The notes below the pieces were generated by a model that was not told the origin of the DNA, did not search any database, and worked only from the letters and a program-made list of their open reading frames with translations. From Bacillota bacterium (GTDB lineage: Bacteria; Bacillota; Clostridia; Oscillospirales; Ruminococcaceae), in NCBI GenBank assembly GCA_023412215.1, contig JAEYNX010000003.1:62001-126000 (forward strand): DNA of 64,000 nucleotides, given 5' to 3'. Position 1 is the stretch's first letter, and each line of letters begins with the position of its first letter. Made by a program: the position numbers and the translations under genes. Below, one piece after another: positions 25,808 through 33,658 of the stretch.

Positions 25808-27016
25808 ATGGATTTAGCGACCTTGTTTCCGGGCATTTCAACCTTTTTTGTTCAGGACCATGTAGTAGCGATTTTTCGTGTTGTATTGATTCTCTTAGGT
25901 ATCTTGCTCGTATATCTCGGTGCCAAAAAGATTTTGGAGCCGCTTATCATGATCCCGATGGGCTTTGGTATGTCGGCTGTCAATGCCGGTGTGCTGTTCT
26001 TAACAAGCACCCAGCTTGGCAACCTTTTTATCGACCCGCTGGCCACCGACACCGACTCGCTGATGAATATCCTGCAGATTGACTTCTTGCAGCCGATATA
26101 CACCTTCACCTTCAGCAACGGCCTTATTGCCTGCATTGTGTTTATGGGCATCGGTGTTATTTCAGATATCAGCTACCTGCTGGCCTACCCCTTCACCAGC
26201 ATGCTCATTGCCATGTGCGCCGAGCTCGGCACCGTTTTAACCTTCCCGATCGCAGTCGGGATGGGCCTTGACTACGGCGAGGCCGCGGCGGTTTCCGTTA
26301 TTGGCGGCGCTGACGGGCCGATGGTGCTCTTCACCTCGATGTCGCTGGCAAAGGATATTTTCGTGCCCATTACGATTGTGGCCTATCTATATCTTAGCCT
26401 GACCTACGGCGGTTATCCGTACCTTATCAAGCTGCTTGTACCAAAGCAATACCGTGAGAAGCCGGTTATCGTCACCAAACAGGTTGCCGCGGTAACCCCG
26501 AAACAGAAGCTGCTCTTCGCGGTTATTGCCAATACCGTGCTTTGCCTGCTGTTCCCCGTTGCAGCGCCGTTGTTTATCAGCTTTTTCATTGGCGTGGCCA
26601 TCCGCGAATCCGGCCTTGAGAAGTACATTAAGCTGATAGAAAACGTATTCCTTTATGGCGCTACCTTCTTCTTGGGCCTGATGCTGGGTGTGCTGTGTGA
26701 AGCCAGTACCATCCTTAACCCCAAGATTCTCACCCTTCTGGTGCTTGGCATGATCGCCCTTCTGCTCTCCGGTATCGGCGGTATTCTCGGCGGCTACCTC
26801 GTGTACATCATTAACCGTAAGAACTTTAACCCGGTCATCGGTATCGCCGGTGTCTCCTGCGTTCCCACAACGGCAAAGGTGGCTCAAAAAGAGGTTAGCA
26901 AAAGCAACAAGTACAGCTTCATCCTGCAGTACGCTCTGGGTGCCAATATCTGCGGTGTTATCACCACCGCCATATTAACGGGCATCTATGTAACGATCGT
27001 ACCCTTGCTGAAATAG
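25808..27016 (+). CDS. oadB: sodium ion-translocating decarboxylase, beta subunit (OadB/MmdB/GcdB)
   Basis: A 402-residue integral membrane protein with about ten or more helices. Family motifs: the Asp-containing VIGGADGPMVLFTS, the re-entrant region NPKILTLLVLGMIALLLSG, and GIAGVSCVPTTAKVAQKEV. The beta subunit decarboxylates carboxybiotin and exports two Na+ ions. The alpha/biotin subunits it needs are not next to it; the only candidates in the window are at 228-3576, 22 kb away. AAAGGA lies about 12 bases before the ATG; a terminator follows. Confidence 0.95.
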   Translation: MDLATLFPGISTFFVQDHVVAIFRVVLILLGILLVYLGAKKILEPLIMIPMGFGMSAVNAGVLFLTSTQLGNLFIDPLATDTDSLMNILQIDFLQPIYTFTFSNGLIACIVFMGIGVISDISYLLAYPFTSMLIAMCAELGTVLTFPIAVGMGLDYGEAAAVSVIGGADGPMVLFTSMSLAKDIFVPITIVAYLYLSLTYGGYPYLIKLLVPKQYREKPVIVTKQVAAVTPKQKLLFAVIANTVLCLLFPVAAPLFISFFIGVAIRESGLEKYIKLIENVFLYGATFFLGLMLGVLCEASTILNPKILTLLVLGMIALLLSGIGGILGGYLVYIINRKNFNPVIGIAGVSCVPTTAKVAQKEVSKSNKYSFILQYALGANICGVITTAILTGIYVTIVPLLK

Positions 27017-27045
27017 TCGACTTTTTATACATGGTAAAACATATA

Positions 27046-27080
27046 AAAGGAGCAGAGCTCGAACGCTCTACTCCTTTTTT
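27046..27080. terminator. bidirectional terminator between oadB and mazF
   Basis: AAAGGAGCAGAGC pairs with GCTCTACTCCTTT (one mismatch) around a 6-base loop, with TTTTTT on the plus side and TTTTATATG on the minus side. It lies between two convergent genes. Confidence 0.85.
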
Positions 27081-27097
27081 GCGCGGGTGTGCTTAGG

Positions 27098-27472
27098 CTA
27101 TGTAAGCTCCTCGCGCGCTTTGCCCTCCGCTTGGAGACCAAAGCTGATGGACAATGCCCGGTCTACCCGCTGCATTGAACCGTCATCCAGCTGACCCATG
27201 CGCTCTTTGAGCCTTCGTTTATCAATGGTGCGAATCTGTTCGAGCAGCACCACCGATTCTTTAGAAAGGCCGCAGCCTTCGGATTCAAGGGTGATATGCG
27301 TCGGTAACTTGGATTTCTCCTTTTGGCTGGTGATGGCCGCAGCGATTACGGTCGGGCTGTATTTGTTTCCAACGTCGTTTTGCACGATAAGCACAGGACG
27401 GATGCCGCCCTGTTCGGAACCTACTACGGGACTTAGATCGGCATAGTAGATATCTCCCCGTTTTACAGCCAC
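27098..27472 (-). CDS. MazF/NdoA-type endoribonuclease
   Basis: A 124-residue mRNA interferase very close in pattern to B. subtilis NdoA: VKRGDIYYADLSPVVGSEQG, then GGIRPVLIVQND (RNA-binding/catalytic Arg), ITSQKEKSKLPTH (Thr) and VLLEQIRTIDKRRL. I start at GTG 27472 (GGAG ~9 bases upstream, matching the NdoA N terminus) rather than ATG 27523. No MazE/NdoAI antitoxin gene lies next to it on either side, so it is an orphan in this window; an antitoxin may be encoded elsewhere. Confidence 0.92.
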   Translation of the reverse strand: MAVKRGDIYYADLSPVVGSEQGGIRPVLIVQNDVGNKYSPTVIAAAITSQKEKSKLPTHITLESEGCGLSKESVVLLEQIRTIDKRRLKERMGQLDDGSMQRVDRALSISFGLQAEGKAREELT

Positions 27473-27772
27473 GCTATCACGCTCCGTTTTTTTGAATTTC
27501 TTTTGCCGGAAATCTTCCGGCACTTTTAGTTTTGCCTGAAAGCAAAGGCGTTAATCATCCTGCTTCATCAGGGGAGAGAAAGAAGCATGATTTTCTGCGG
27601 ACTGTTCAGCTCTCAATACAGTATATTCTACCCGCGCGCTGTTTGACAATGCCACCCTCTTTTTGACCAAAAGGGCGCGGCACAGTGTTTATTTTGTAGC
27701 GGCGATATGGTATAATCCATAAAAAGGACAGGTTATCCATTCAAGACAGACGGAAAGGTGAAGAGAATCATC
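27473..27772. other. divergent gap between mazF and the VOC gene
   Basis: This 300-base stretch has no antitoxin-like open frame. It holds a possible plus-strand promoter (27688-27716). Confidence 0.5.
27688..27716 (+). promoter_or_regulatory. possible promoter of the VOC-SDR pair
   Basis: Perfect TATAAT (27711-27716) with a weak TTTATT -35 (27688-27693), spacing 17. Confidence 0.45.
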
Positions 27773-28156
27773 ATGGAAAAAAGGCTGTTTCAGTCGCACT
27801 GTGTTTTTCCTACCCCGGATATTCAAAAAACCGCCGGATACTACGAACGGGTATTGGGCTTTCATGCCGCGCAGTATTTGGATGCGAAGGAGCCTCACAT
27901 CTGCCTCTACCGTGACGATACCGAGATTATCCTCACGGTTGCGAACGCGCCGAAGGTGCTGCCCAACCGCGAACTATACGGCTACGGTTACGACGCTTAT
28001 TTTATTACCGATAGGCAGGATGCACTGCAGCAGGAGTTTATAGACGCGGGCGCCCTTGTGGTGCGCCCTTTGTTTGACACCGATTATCACAACCACGAGT
28101 TTGTGGTGGAGGATATCGACGGCCGCTGGATCGGGTTTGGCTTAAAGGGGATTTGA
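27773..28156 (+). CDS. VOC (glyoxalase/bleomycin resistance) family protein
   Basis: A 128-residue VOC protein: two beta-alpha-beta-beta-beta modules, starting QSHCVFPTPDIQKTAGYYERVLGFHA and ending with the typical FVVEDIDGRWIGFG. Members bind a divalent metal and act on small electrophiles or bind drugs; no specific substrate can be assigned. The start is ATG 27773 (an in-frame GTG at 27758 lies in the purine-rich ribosome binding region). It is followed 31 bases later by an SDR gene and may share its transcript. Confidence 0.8.
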   Translation: MEKRLFQSHCVFPTPDIQKTAGYYERVLGFHAAQYLDAKEPHICLYRDDTEIILTVANAPKVLPNRELYGYGYDAYFITDRQDALQQEFIDAGALVVRPLFDTDYHNHEFVVEDIDGRWIGFGLKGI

Positions 28157-28187
28157 AAGCATCTAAATTGAGTGAAGCAGGTGCGAT

Positions 28188-29411
28188 ATGATCATAGAGA
28201 ATACGACCCTTCAACAGGGCTGCCTTAGCGGCAGCGTGGTGCTGATGACGGGCGGGGGAGGCGGCATCGGCTATGAGGCCTCCCGTGCGCTGGTATGGCT
28301 CGGCGCGACCGTTATTATCGCAGAGATCAACGAGATTGCGGGGCAGCGCGCCGCGGATTTGATCAACGCGGAGCTGCATACCGACAGGGCCTGTTTTTAT
28401 CCCATAGACATCGGCAGCACCGAGCAGGTGGAGAAGCTCTGTACCTTTGCCGAGGAGCGATTCGGCGGGGTGGACGTCTTGTTCCACAACGCGACCGTAA
28501 CGCCGCTTGGCGCCGTAGACGCGGTAGGCATTGAGGATTGGGACAAAAGCTACGGTGTCAATCTGCGCGCGCCCGTACTGCTGACGCAAAGGTTTCTGCC
28601 GGGTATGAAAAAGCGTAACCGCGGCACCATCGTTTTTGTTCCTTCCTCGGGCGCGGCACCCTACATGGGGGCTTATGAGGTTTTTAAAACCGCGCAGGTC
28701 GAGCTGTGCAATACCCTCGCGGGGGAGCTTGAGGACACCGGCATCATCACCTACGCTATCGGCCCCGGGCTGGTGAAAACCGCCACCGCCATACGGGGTA
28801 TCACTAAGGTCGCGGCGCTGATGGGCATGTCGGCGGATGAATTTTATAAGATGAACGAAAGCCAGATGCTGGACGAGGAAACCGCCGGCGTGGGGTTTGC
28901 GGCCTCGGTGGTACTGGCGGCGCGCTACCGCGGGCAGGAGATCGGCTCGATACAGGCGCTGATGGACGCGGGGCTGTATGCCTCCGGTGGGGAGAGCGAT
29001 TTAAAGGCGCAGCGGGAACTCACCTCCGCACAAGAGCAGGAGATAGCGGACGCAATGCAACGCCTCGTGCGAACCTATCACGAGCAGTACGACGGCTGGC
29101 TCAGGCGCAACGTGTTTGAGCGCCAGTGGGTGCTGCGGGATTTTAAGAAGACGACGGGCCTTTCGGCGGATGAGATGAACGCAAAGATAGATTATCTGGC
29201 ACAGCTGGCTGCAACCGGGGATACAGCCGGTATTTTTGCGCAGACCGAGCTGCTGGTAAAGCTTAAGCAGTACTACGAAAGGCAGTATCATCTGCTACAG
29301 GGGTACGAAAAGAACCCGCAGAAGCTGCGCGAGAACTCCGGTATTATCACCAGCTGGATAACGGATACCGACATTATCCTGCGCATCCTAAAACCCGATT
29401 ATCACAACTAG
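28188..29411 (+). CDS. short-chain dehydrogenase/reductase with long C-terminal extension
   Basis: A 407-residue protein. Residues ~12-265 are a classical SDR Rossmann domain: nucleotide-binding TGGGGGIG (~21-28), the HNA variant of the NAG motif (LFHNATVTPLG), the Ser in VPSSG and the Tyr-x3-Lys pair YEVFK. Typical SDRs are ~250 residues; here ~140 extra residues follow, mostly helical and charged (QEQEIADAMQRLVRTYHEQY, then LLVKLKQYYERQYHLLQGYE). I do not recognise that part. The substrate is unknown. Confidence 0.8.
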   Translation: MIIENTTLQQGCLSGSVVLMTGGGGGIGYEASRALVWLGATVIIAEINEIAGQRAADLINAELHTDRACFYPIDIGSTEQVEKLCTFAEERFGGVDVLFHNATVTPLGAVDAVGIEDWDKSYGVNLRAPVLLTQRFLPGMKKRNRGTIVFVPSSGAAPYMGAYEVFKTAQVELCNTLAGELEDTGIITYAIGPGLVKTATAIRGITKVAALMGMSADEFYKMNESQMLDEETAGVGFAASVVLAARYRGQEIGSIQALMDAGLYASGGESDLKAQRELTSAQEQEIADAMQRLVRTYHEQYDGWLRRNVFERQWVLRDFKKTTGLSADEMNAKIDYLAQLAATGDTAGIFAQTELLVKLKQYYERQYHLLQGYEKNPQKLRENSGIITSWITDTDIILRILKPDYHN

Positions 29412-29416
29412 CCTAT

Positions 29417-29462
29417 AAAAGCGGGGGCGTTTCTCAAAGAGAAAATGCCCCCGCTTTTTATT
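29417..29462 (+). terminator. terminator after the SDR gene
   Basis: AAAAGCGGGGGC (29417-29428) pairs with GCCCCCGCTTTT (29447-29458), followed by TATTG. Confidence 0.85.
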
Positions 29463-29513
29463 GAAAGGATACTTTTTATATGTTGTTCGGCAAATCATAT
29501 TCTTTGCTCAAGT

Positions 29514-30137
29514 TTAAAGATTATCTCGTTTGAGAAATCTCTTCTTGACGAAAATCACAGCAATCAAAATGGCGAGTAAAGCAAAGAAAGCGGCGGCTAT
29601 CATCGTATAAATGTCAACATAGTGTGCTATTGTCTCCCACGCGTTTCCCGCAATTCTGCCGAGGAAAACCAATACCACATTCCAGATTAAAGTGCCGATA
29701 ACGGTCAGCGTTAAGAATGAAATAAATTTCATTCTTGCGACTCCCGCCGGTATGGATATTAGACTGCGTACAATGGGAACAAACCGGCAGAAGAAAACCG
29801 CTTTGTTGCCTCGTTTTAAAAACCATTTTTCCGCTTTCTTAACATCATCTTTTTTTAGCTGAAGTAGTTTCCCTAATTTACTGTCAAAAAGACGTTCAAG
29901 GCGTTCAGTGTTCAAGACCCTGCCAATAACATATAAAATGATTGCGCCCACGACCGAACCGGCGGTTGCGGCCACTATAACACCCCACACGTTCATTGTG
30001 GTATAGGTTGTCATAAACCCGCCGAAAGTTAGAATAACCTCAGATGGTATCGGCGGGAAAATGTTTTCTATCGTTATCAATAGGAAAATACCAATATAAC
30101 CAAATTGATTTAATATTTCAATAATGATCTCCTGCAT
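29514..30137 (-). CDS. DedA family membrane protein
   Basis: A 207-residue DedA/VTT-domain protein with about five hydrophobic segments and the family signatures ENIFPPIPSEVIL (N-terminal) and FFCRFVPIVRSLISIPAGVARM (taken in parts). DedA proteins move phospholipids such as undecaprenyl phosphate and affect envelope integrity. I start at ATG 30137 with GGAGG just upstream, not the in-frame ATG 30209. The DNA is clearly more AT-rich than neighbouring housekeeping genes, as are the next two genes. Confidence 0.9.
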   Translation of the reverse strand: MQEIIIEILNQFGYIGIFLLITIENIFPPIPSEVILTFGGFMTTYTTMNVWGVIVAATAGSVVGAIILYVIGRVLNTERLERLFDSKLGKLLQLKKDDVKKAEKWFLKRGNKAVFFCRFVPIVRSLISIPAGVARMKFISFLTLTVIGTLIWNVVLVFLGRIAGNAWETIAHYVDIYTMIAAAFFALLAILIAVIFVKKRFLKRDNL

Positions 30138-30239
30138 GGGTAACCTCCACATTACTTTAATATTTTTATTACATAATATAATTGAGTACGCGGGTAAAAA
30201 TTTGGGCAACCTTTCAGACGAAAAGCTGCCTTTTCGCAG

Positions 30240-30860
30240 TTATTTCTTAGATATTAACGAATCAATTAATTTGTAAAGGAAGAACAAGAAAAAGAAAGCT
30301 ATGCTATACAGCTCAAGCATGAAATTTGCCGCAGACACTATAAAAGGGACTGGGAATATAATATTCAAACACTGAATGATAAGGATAACACCTACAAAGA
30401 TTGATGCATATCCCAAGAGATAATAATGTGTTGGTTTTTCAAATAAATCACCATCTTGTGCAGCTAGAAACTCTTGCACTTGAAATTGACTAATGGCTTT
30501 TTTAACAGCAACTTCGTGTGCATCTCCCTTTTCTTCCAAATCCTTCACAAAGTCGTTTAGATATTGGATAAGTTCAATTTTTTCGTCTTTCTTCATTGCC
30601 ATATGCTCGACGAAGACAGTTATATCGTCATGCTTTTTGTAAATCGCATTGAGCTTCAAATGGCTGATATAATTTAGTATACTCCATATCAGAGCAATAG
30701 CAATGCTGGAGCCATAGATTACCATTTCCGCATTTGGGCCGATATTCGGATGAAGTTTGTTAAAATACAATGACAATACGAATGCTACCATAGAGAGCAG
30801 CAAAAGCCACGGATATTTTATGTCAGTCAGATCATAAATTCTTTTTACCTTATTCATCAT
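30240..30860 (-). CDS. membrane protein paired with a PadR regulator
   Basis: A 206-residue protein with four predicted membrane helices: two near the N terminus (LLLLSMVAFVLSLYF; VIYGSSIAIALIWSILNYI) and two near the C terminus (IFVGVILIIQCLNIIF; YSIAFFFLFFLYKLI). The soluble middle (IQYLNDFVKDLEEKGDAHEV, then AVKKAISQF) resembles the short helical domain of the small membrane proteins that commonly accompany PadR regulators. Function unknown. GGGAG precedes two adjacent ATGs (30860 and 30857). Separated from padR by 9 bases. Confidence 0.75.
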   Translation of the reverse strand: MMNKVKRIYDLTDIKYPWLLLLSMVAFVLSLYFNKLHPNIGPNAEMVIYGSSIAIALIWSILNYISHLKLNAIYKKHDDITVFVEHMAMKKDEKIELIQYLNDFVKDLEEKGDAHEVAVKKAISQFQVQEFLAAQDGDLFEKPTHYYLLGYASIFVGVILIIQCLNIIFPVPFIVSAANFMLELYSIAFFFLFFLYKLIDSLISKK

Positions 30861-30869
30861 TAACGCTCC

Positions 30870-31184
30870 CTAAATAAATTTGTCCACTAATTGAACGGTT
30901 TGTTTCCAATCAGAAATGGATTTTTCTAACTGTTCCTTGCCCAAAGCAGTTATGTTGAAATACCTTCGCCTGCCACCACCGGTTTCATCACCCCAGTATG
31001 CCTCTATTGCTTTTTGTTTCTCAAGCCTTTTAAGCGCAAGGTACATGGTGGCTTCCAATATCTCAAATAAGTCATCCGATTTTTCTTTAATGGTTTTAGA
31101 TATTTCATATCCATAGTTATCTTTTTCTATTAGTACGCTGAGGATAAGGATATCAATCGTTCCTTTGAGCATTTCTTTGTTCAA
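30870..31184 (-). CDS. PadR-family transcriptional regulator
   Basis: About 104 residues: a PadR winged helix (KGTIDILILSVLIEKDNYGYEISKTI, read in parts) with the beta-hairpin wing GDETGGGRRRYFNITALGKE and a C-terminal dimerisation helix. It likely represses its own two-gene operon; a 9-bp-arm inverted repeat overlaps its promoter. The start is uncertain: TTG 31184 follows GGTGAG closely; GTG 31193 is an in-frame alternative without a Shine-Dalgarno. Confidence 0.88.
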   Translation of the reverse strand: MNKEMLKGTIDILILSVLIEKDNYGYEISKTIKEKSDDLFEILEATMYLALKRLEKQKAIEAYWGDETGGGRRRYFNITALGKEQLEKSISDWKQTVQLVDKFI

Positions 31185-31235
31185 AAATCTCACCGCCGTA
31201 TTATGCTAAATGATGTTATGTACTGAATTAACACC

Positions 31236-31271
31236 AGTATATCCAAAGTACTTAATAATGTCAAGTACTTT
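31236..31271 (-). promoter_or_regulatory. padR promoter with overlapping inverted-repeat operator
   Basis: On the minus strand a consensus TTGACA (31264-31259) and TATACT (31241-31236) are 17 bases apart. An inverted repeat with 9-base arms, AAAGTACTT (31245-31253) and AAGTACTTT (31263-31271), covers the -35 and the spacer, as expected for PadR autorepression. Confidence 0.75.
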
Positions 31272-31376
31272 TCGGGGAATTCTTATGCATAGCCGAACAA
31301 CTCAAAAGATACAGAATTGGCCGATAGGGTTATACTATAATGAAAGCCGATGCATACTACGGAGGTAACGGCATTT

Positions 31377-31472
31377 TTGCGAAAACGCAGACAAAGCGTA
31401 AAACACATGTGCCAAGGAGCAAGCCCCTTTGGAACCCTCGACGAGAAAGGCTGTATACTCCCTCTGCGGTAG
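31377..31472 (+). CDS. candidate 31-residue peptide gene in a short transcription unit
   Basis: TTG 31377 opens a 31-codon frame (MRKRRQSVKHMCQGASPFGT, then LDEKGCILPLR), 11 bases after a GGAGG at 31361-31365; a TATAAT lies at 31336-31341. The last eight codons and the stop lie inside the first arm and loop of a terminator hairpin. It may be a small peptide gene, or a non-coding structured RNA that only looks coding: the same stretch can also pair with itself (TGCGAAAACGCA; CCAAGG with CCTTTGG). I recognise no family. Confidence 0.35.
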   Translation: MRKRRQSVKHMCQGASPFGTLDEKGCILPLR

Positions 31473-31488
31473 TATACAGCCTGTTTTG
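31449..31488. terminator. terminator hairpin between the small unit and glmS
   Basis: GGCTGTATAC (31449-31458) pairs with GTATACAGCC (31472-31481). On the plus strand TGTTTTG follows; on the minus strand TTTCTCG follows, so it may also end the glmS transcript. Confidence 0.75.
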
Positions 31489-31562
31489 CTGTCAATAGCC
31501 CGTTTCACGGTCTGCGTGGGGTTCCATTTTAAATGGCTTTATCAATGAATTAGCATTGCGAA

Positions 31563-33389
31563 CTATTCTACAGTAACCGATTTTGCGAGGTTGCGGGGCT
31601 TATCGATATCCAGCCCCTTCCCCTTTGCAGTGTAGTAGGCCAACAGCTGCAGCACCGCAGCCGTTAAGAACGGCTGCGTAAACTCGTCGCTCTCGGGCAG
31701 ATGCACCATGCAGTCGGCGGTTTGGTCGTCCAGCAGTACCCCGTCGCTGAGCACCGCCACGACATACGCACCGCGCGCCTTTACTTCCTTGATGTTGCTG
31801 ATGGTCTTCTCAAACAGCTTCGGCTCTACGGCGATGGCGATCACCGGCACGTTGTCGGTAATCAGCGAAAGGGTGCCGTGCTTGAGCTCCCCCGCCGCAT
31901 AGGCCTCGCAGTGGATATAAGAGATCTCTTTGAGCTTGAGCGCGCCCTCCATCGAGAGGTAGTAATCCCGCCCGCGGCCGATAAAGAAGATATCGGGGGT
32001 TGCCACAATACGCGCTGCTGCCTCCTCTATCACAGAGGTATCCGTAAGCATCTTTTCAATGCCCGTTTCCACACCGTTTAAGAGCGACACGTAATGCCGT
32101 GCAGCCGTTTCATCAATGGTTCCCCGAACAAGCCCCAGGCGAACCGCGAGCAGGTGCAGCATCGAAAGCTGCACCATATAGGCCTTGGTGCTTGCCACCG
32201 CTATCTCCACACCCGCGTGGGTATATACCACACAGTCGGCCTCCCGCGCGATGGAGGAGCCCACCACGTTTACCACAGCCAGTGTTTTTGCCCCCTTTTT
32301 CTTCGCCAGCCGCAGCGCCGCCAGCGTGTCAGCGGTTTCGCCCGACTGCGAGATGATGATCAGCAGGTCGCCCTCGCCGATCAGCGGGTCGCGGTAACGG
32401 AACTCCGAGGCGATGTCCACGTTTACGGGTACGCGCGCAAGGCGCTCCACTATGGCCTTGCCCATCAGCCCCGCATGCATCGCGGTGCCGCAGGCGGTAA
32501 CATGGAGGGTCTTCGCATTTTTAAGCAGCTCGTCGGGCACGCCGTCAATCGAAAAATCAGGCAATCCGTCGCGGACGCGCGGGCTGATGGTGTTGCGCAG
32601 CGCCGTGGGTTGCTCGTAAATCTCCTTAAGCATGAAGTGCTCAAAGCCGCCCTTTTGCGCCTGCTCCAGGGAGAACGCCGCGGTTAACAGCGGCTTGTTG
32701 ATGACGCTGCCGTCCGGCGCGAAGAAGGTTACCCCGTCCCGGGCGAGAACCGCAATCTCGCCCTCCTCCAGCACGTAGTAGCGTTTGGTATACGCTAAAA
32801 CGGCGGGGATATCGGAGGCGATAAAATATTCATTGGTGTCCTCGGTCTGCGCCACGATCAACGGGCTGTCCTTGCGCACAGCGTAGATCGTGTCTTTCCG
32901 TTCGTTAAATACGATGCCCAGCGCGTAGGCACCCTTGAGTCTGTTTAGCGTCTCGCGGATAGCCGTAACAGGGTCTCCCTGATAGAGATAGTCAAGCAGC
33001 CGGGCAACCGATTCGGTATCGGTCTGCGAAACAAAGGCTACCCCTTTGGCAATCAGTTCTTTTCGTATCTCAAGGTAGTTTTCGATAATGCCGTTGTGCA
33101 CCAGCGACACCTTCTCGGTGGCATGGGGGTGAGCATTGATATCCGAAGGCACGCCGTGGGTTGCCCACCGCGTGTGCCCGATGCCGCAGCCCGAGGGCAG
33201 CGGGCCGGTTTGCGCCAGCTTTTGCTCCAGATTCGCAATCTTGCCCCTGGACTTGACCGTTTTTACCGTATTATGATTAAACACCGAGATACCGGCGGAA
33301 TCATACCCGCGGTATTCCAGCATCTTGAGTCCTTCGATTAGCACCTCTGTGGCATTTCGGGCGCCAACATAGCCGACTATTCCACACAT
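31563..33389 (-). CDS. glmS: glutamine-fructose-6-phosphate aminotransferase
   Basis: A 608-residue GlmS making glucosamine-6-phosphate for cell-wall precursors. The N-terminal glutaminase domain starts with the catalytic Cys (MCGIVGYVG) and has GHTRWATHG; two SIS sugar-isomerase domains follow (ISQSGETADTLAALR; ASTKAYMVQLSML), ending in the conserved LAKSVTVE. I start at ATG 33389 because the mature enzyme needs Cys as residue 1 after Met; AAGGAG is 8 bases upstream. The leader contains a glmS ribozyme, so product feedback control is expected. Confidence 0.97.
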   Translation of the reverse strand: MCGIVGYVGARNATEVLIEGLKMLEYRGYDSAGISVFNHNTVKTVKSRGKIANLEQKLAQTGPLPSGCGIGHTRWATHGVPSDINAHPHATEKVSLVHNGIIENYLEIRKELIAKGVAFVSQTDTESVARLLDYLYQGDPVTAIRETLNRLKGAYALGIVFNERKDTIYAVRKDSPLIVAQTEDTNEYFIASDIPAVLAYTKRYYVLEEGEIAVLARDGVTFFAPDGSVINKPLLTAAFSLEQAQKGGFEHFMLKEIYEQPTALRNTISPRVRDGLPDFSIDGVPDELLKNAKTLHVTACGTAMHAGLMGKAIVERLARVPVNVDIASEFRYRDPLIGEGDLLIIISQSGETADTLAALRLAKKKGAKTLAVVNVVGSSIAREADCVVYTHAGVEIAVASTKAYMVQLSMLHLLAVRLGLVRGTIDETAARHYVSLLNGVETGIEKMLTDTSVIEEAAARIVATPDIFFIGRGRDYYLSMEGALKLKEISYIHCEAYAAGELKHGTLSLITDNVPVIAIAVEPKLFEKTISNIKEVKARGAYVVAVLSDGVLLDDQTADCMVHLPESDEFTQPFLTAAVLQLLAYYTAKGKGLDIDKPRNLAKSVTVE

Positions 33390-33415
33390 GAAGTTAATCT
33401 CCTTATTCATAATTC

Positions 33416-33500
33416 ATACTAATTCCAATAAGAAATAGTCAAAAGGCATAAATTAAACCTTTTGCTCGAATTTTTCTATATTTCTAATTGAAATAAGTAT
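33416..33500. repeat. 85-base MITE-like inverted-repeat element in the glmS leader
   Basis: The 22-base ends (33416-33437 and 33479-33500) are inverted repeats matching at 19 of 22 positions, with an inner AAAAGG/CCTTTT stem. The left end is repeated exactly at 18742-18763. The element lies between the 3' end of the glmS ribozyme and the glmS start codon. No coding capacity. Confidence 0.75.
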
Positions 33501-33510
33501 TAGTTAAATT

Positions 33511-33658
33511 CTGCCCTTGCCTGTAACTTTGTTTTTCGGTTTCCCGACAGTTTGTTTACAGGCTTCGCTCAAGGCAGGAAGCGGAGAGGCATCCGCCGAA
33601 GATTCGATACTCCTCTCTCCTCGTTAACCGTGCGGCGAATCCGCAAGGTGCTTGGCGC
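33511..33658 (-). ncRNA. glmS ribozyme (glucosamine-6-phosphate activated self-cleaving riboswitch)
   Basis: Read on the minus strand, the core of the glmS ribozyme is present in order: the cleavage site before GCGCC (cut between 33659 and 33658), GGTTAACGAGGAG, TATCGAA, TTCGGCGGATGCC, and a downstream domain in which CTGCCTTG pairs with CAAGGGCAG (ending at 33511) and GCCTGTAAC-type arms pair inside it. In known cases glucosamine-6-phosphate triggers cleavage and mRNA decay. It lies upstream of glmS, separated by a small repeat element, so its 3' end is ~120 bases from the start codon. Confidence 0.92.

Noticed and set aside
31300..31490. Known riboswitch or 6S/SRP RNA in this region
   Set aside because: I compared the visible stems with glmS, c-di-GMP, ydaO, TPP, SAM and small SRP patterns and found no fit; kept only as an unnamed candidate.
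31283..31495. 70-codon minus-strand frame downstream of glmS
   Set aside because: No ribosome binding site and no resemblance; it is antisense to the small transcription unit and covers a terminator stem.
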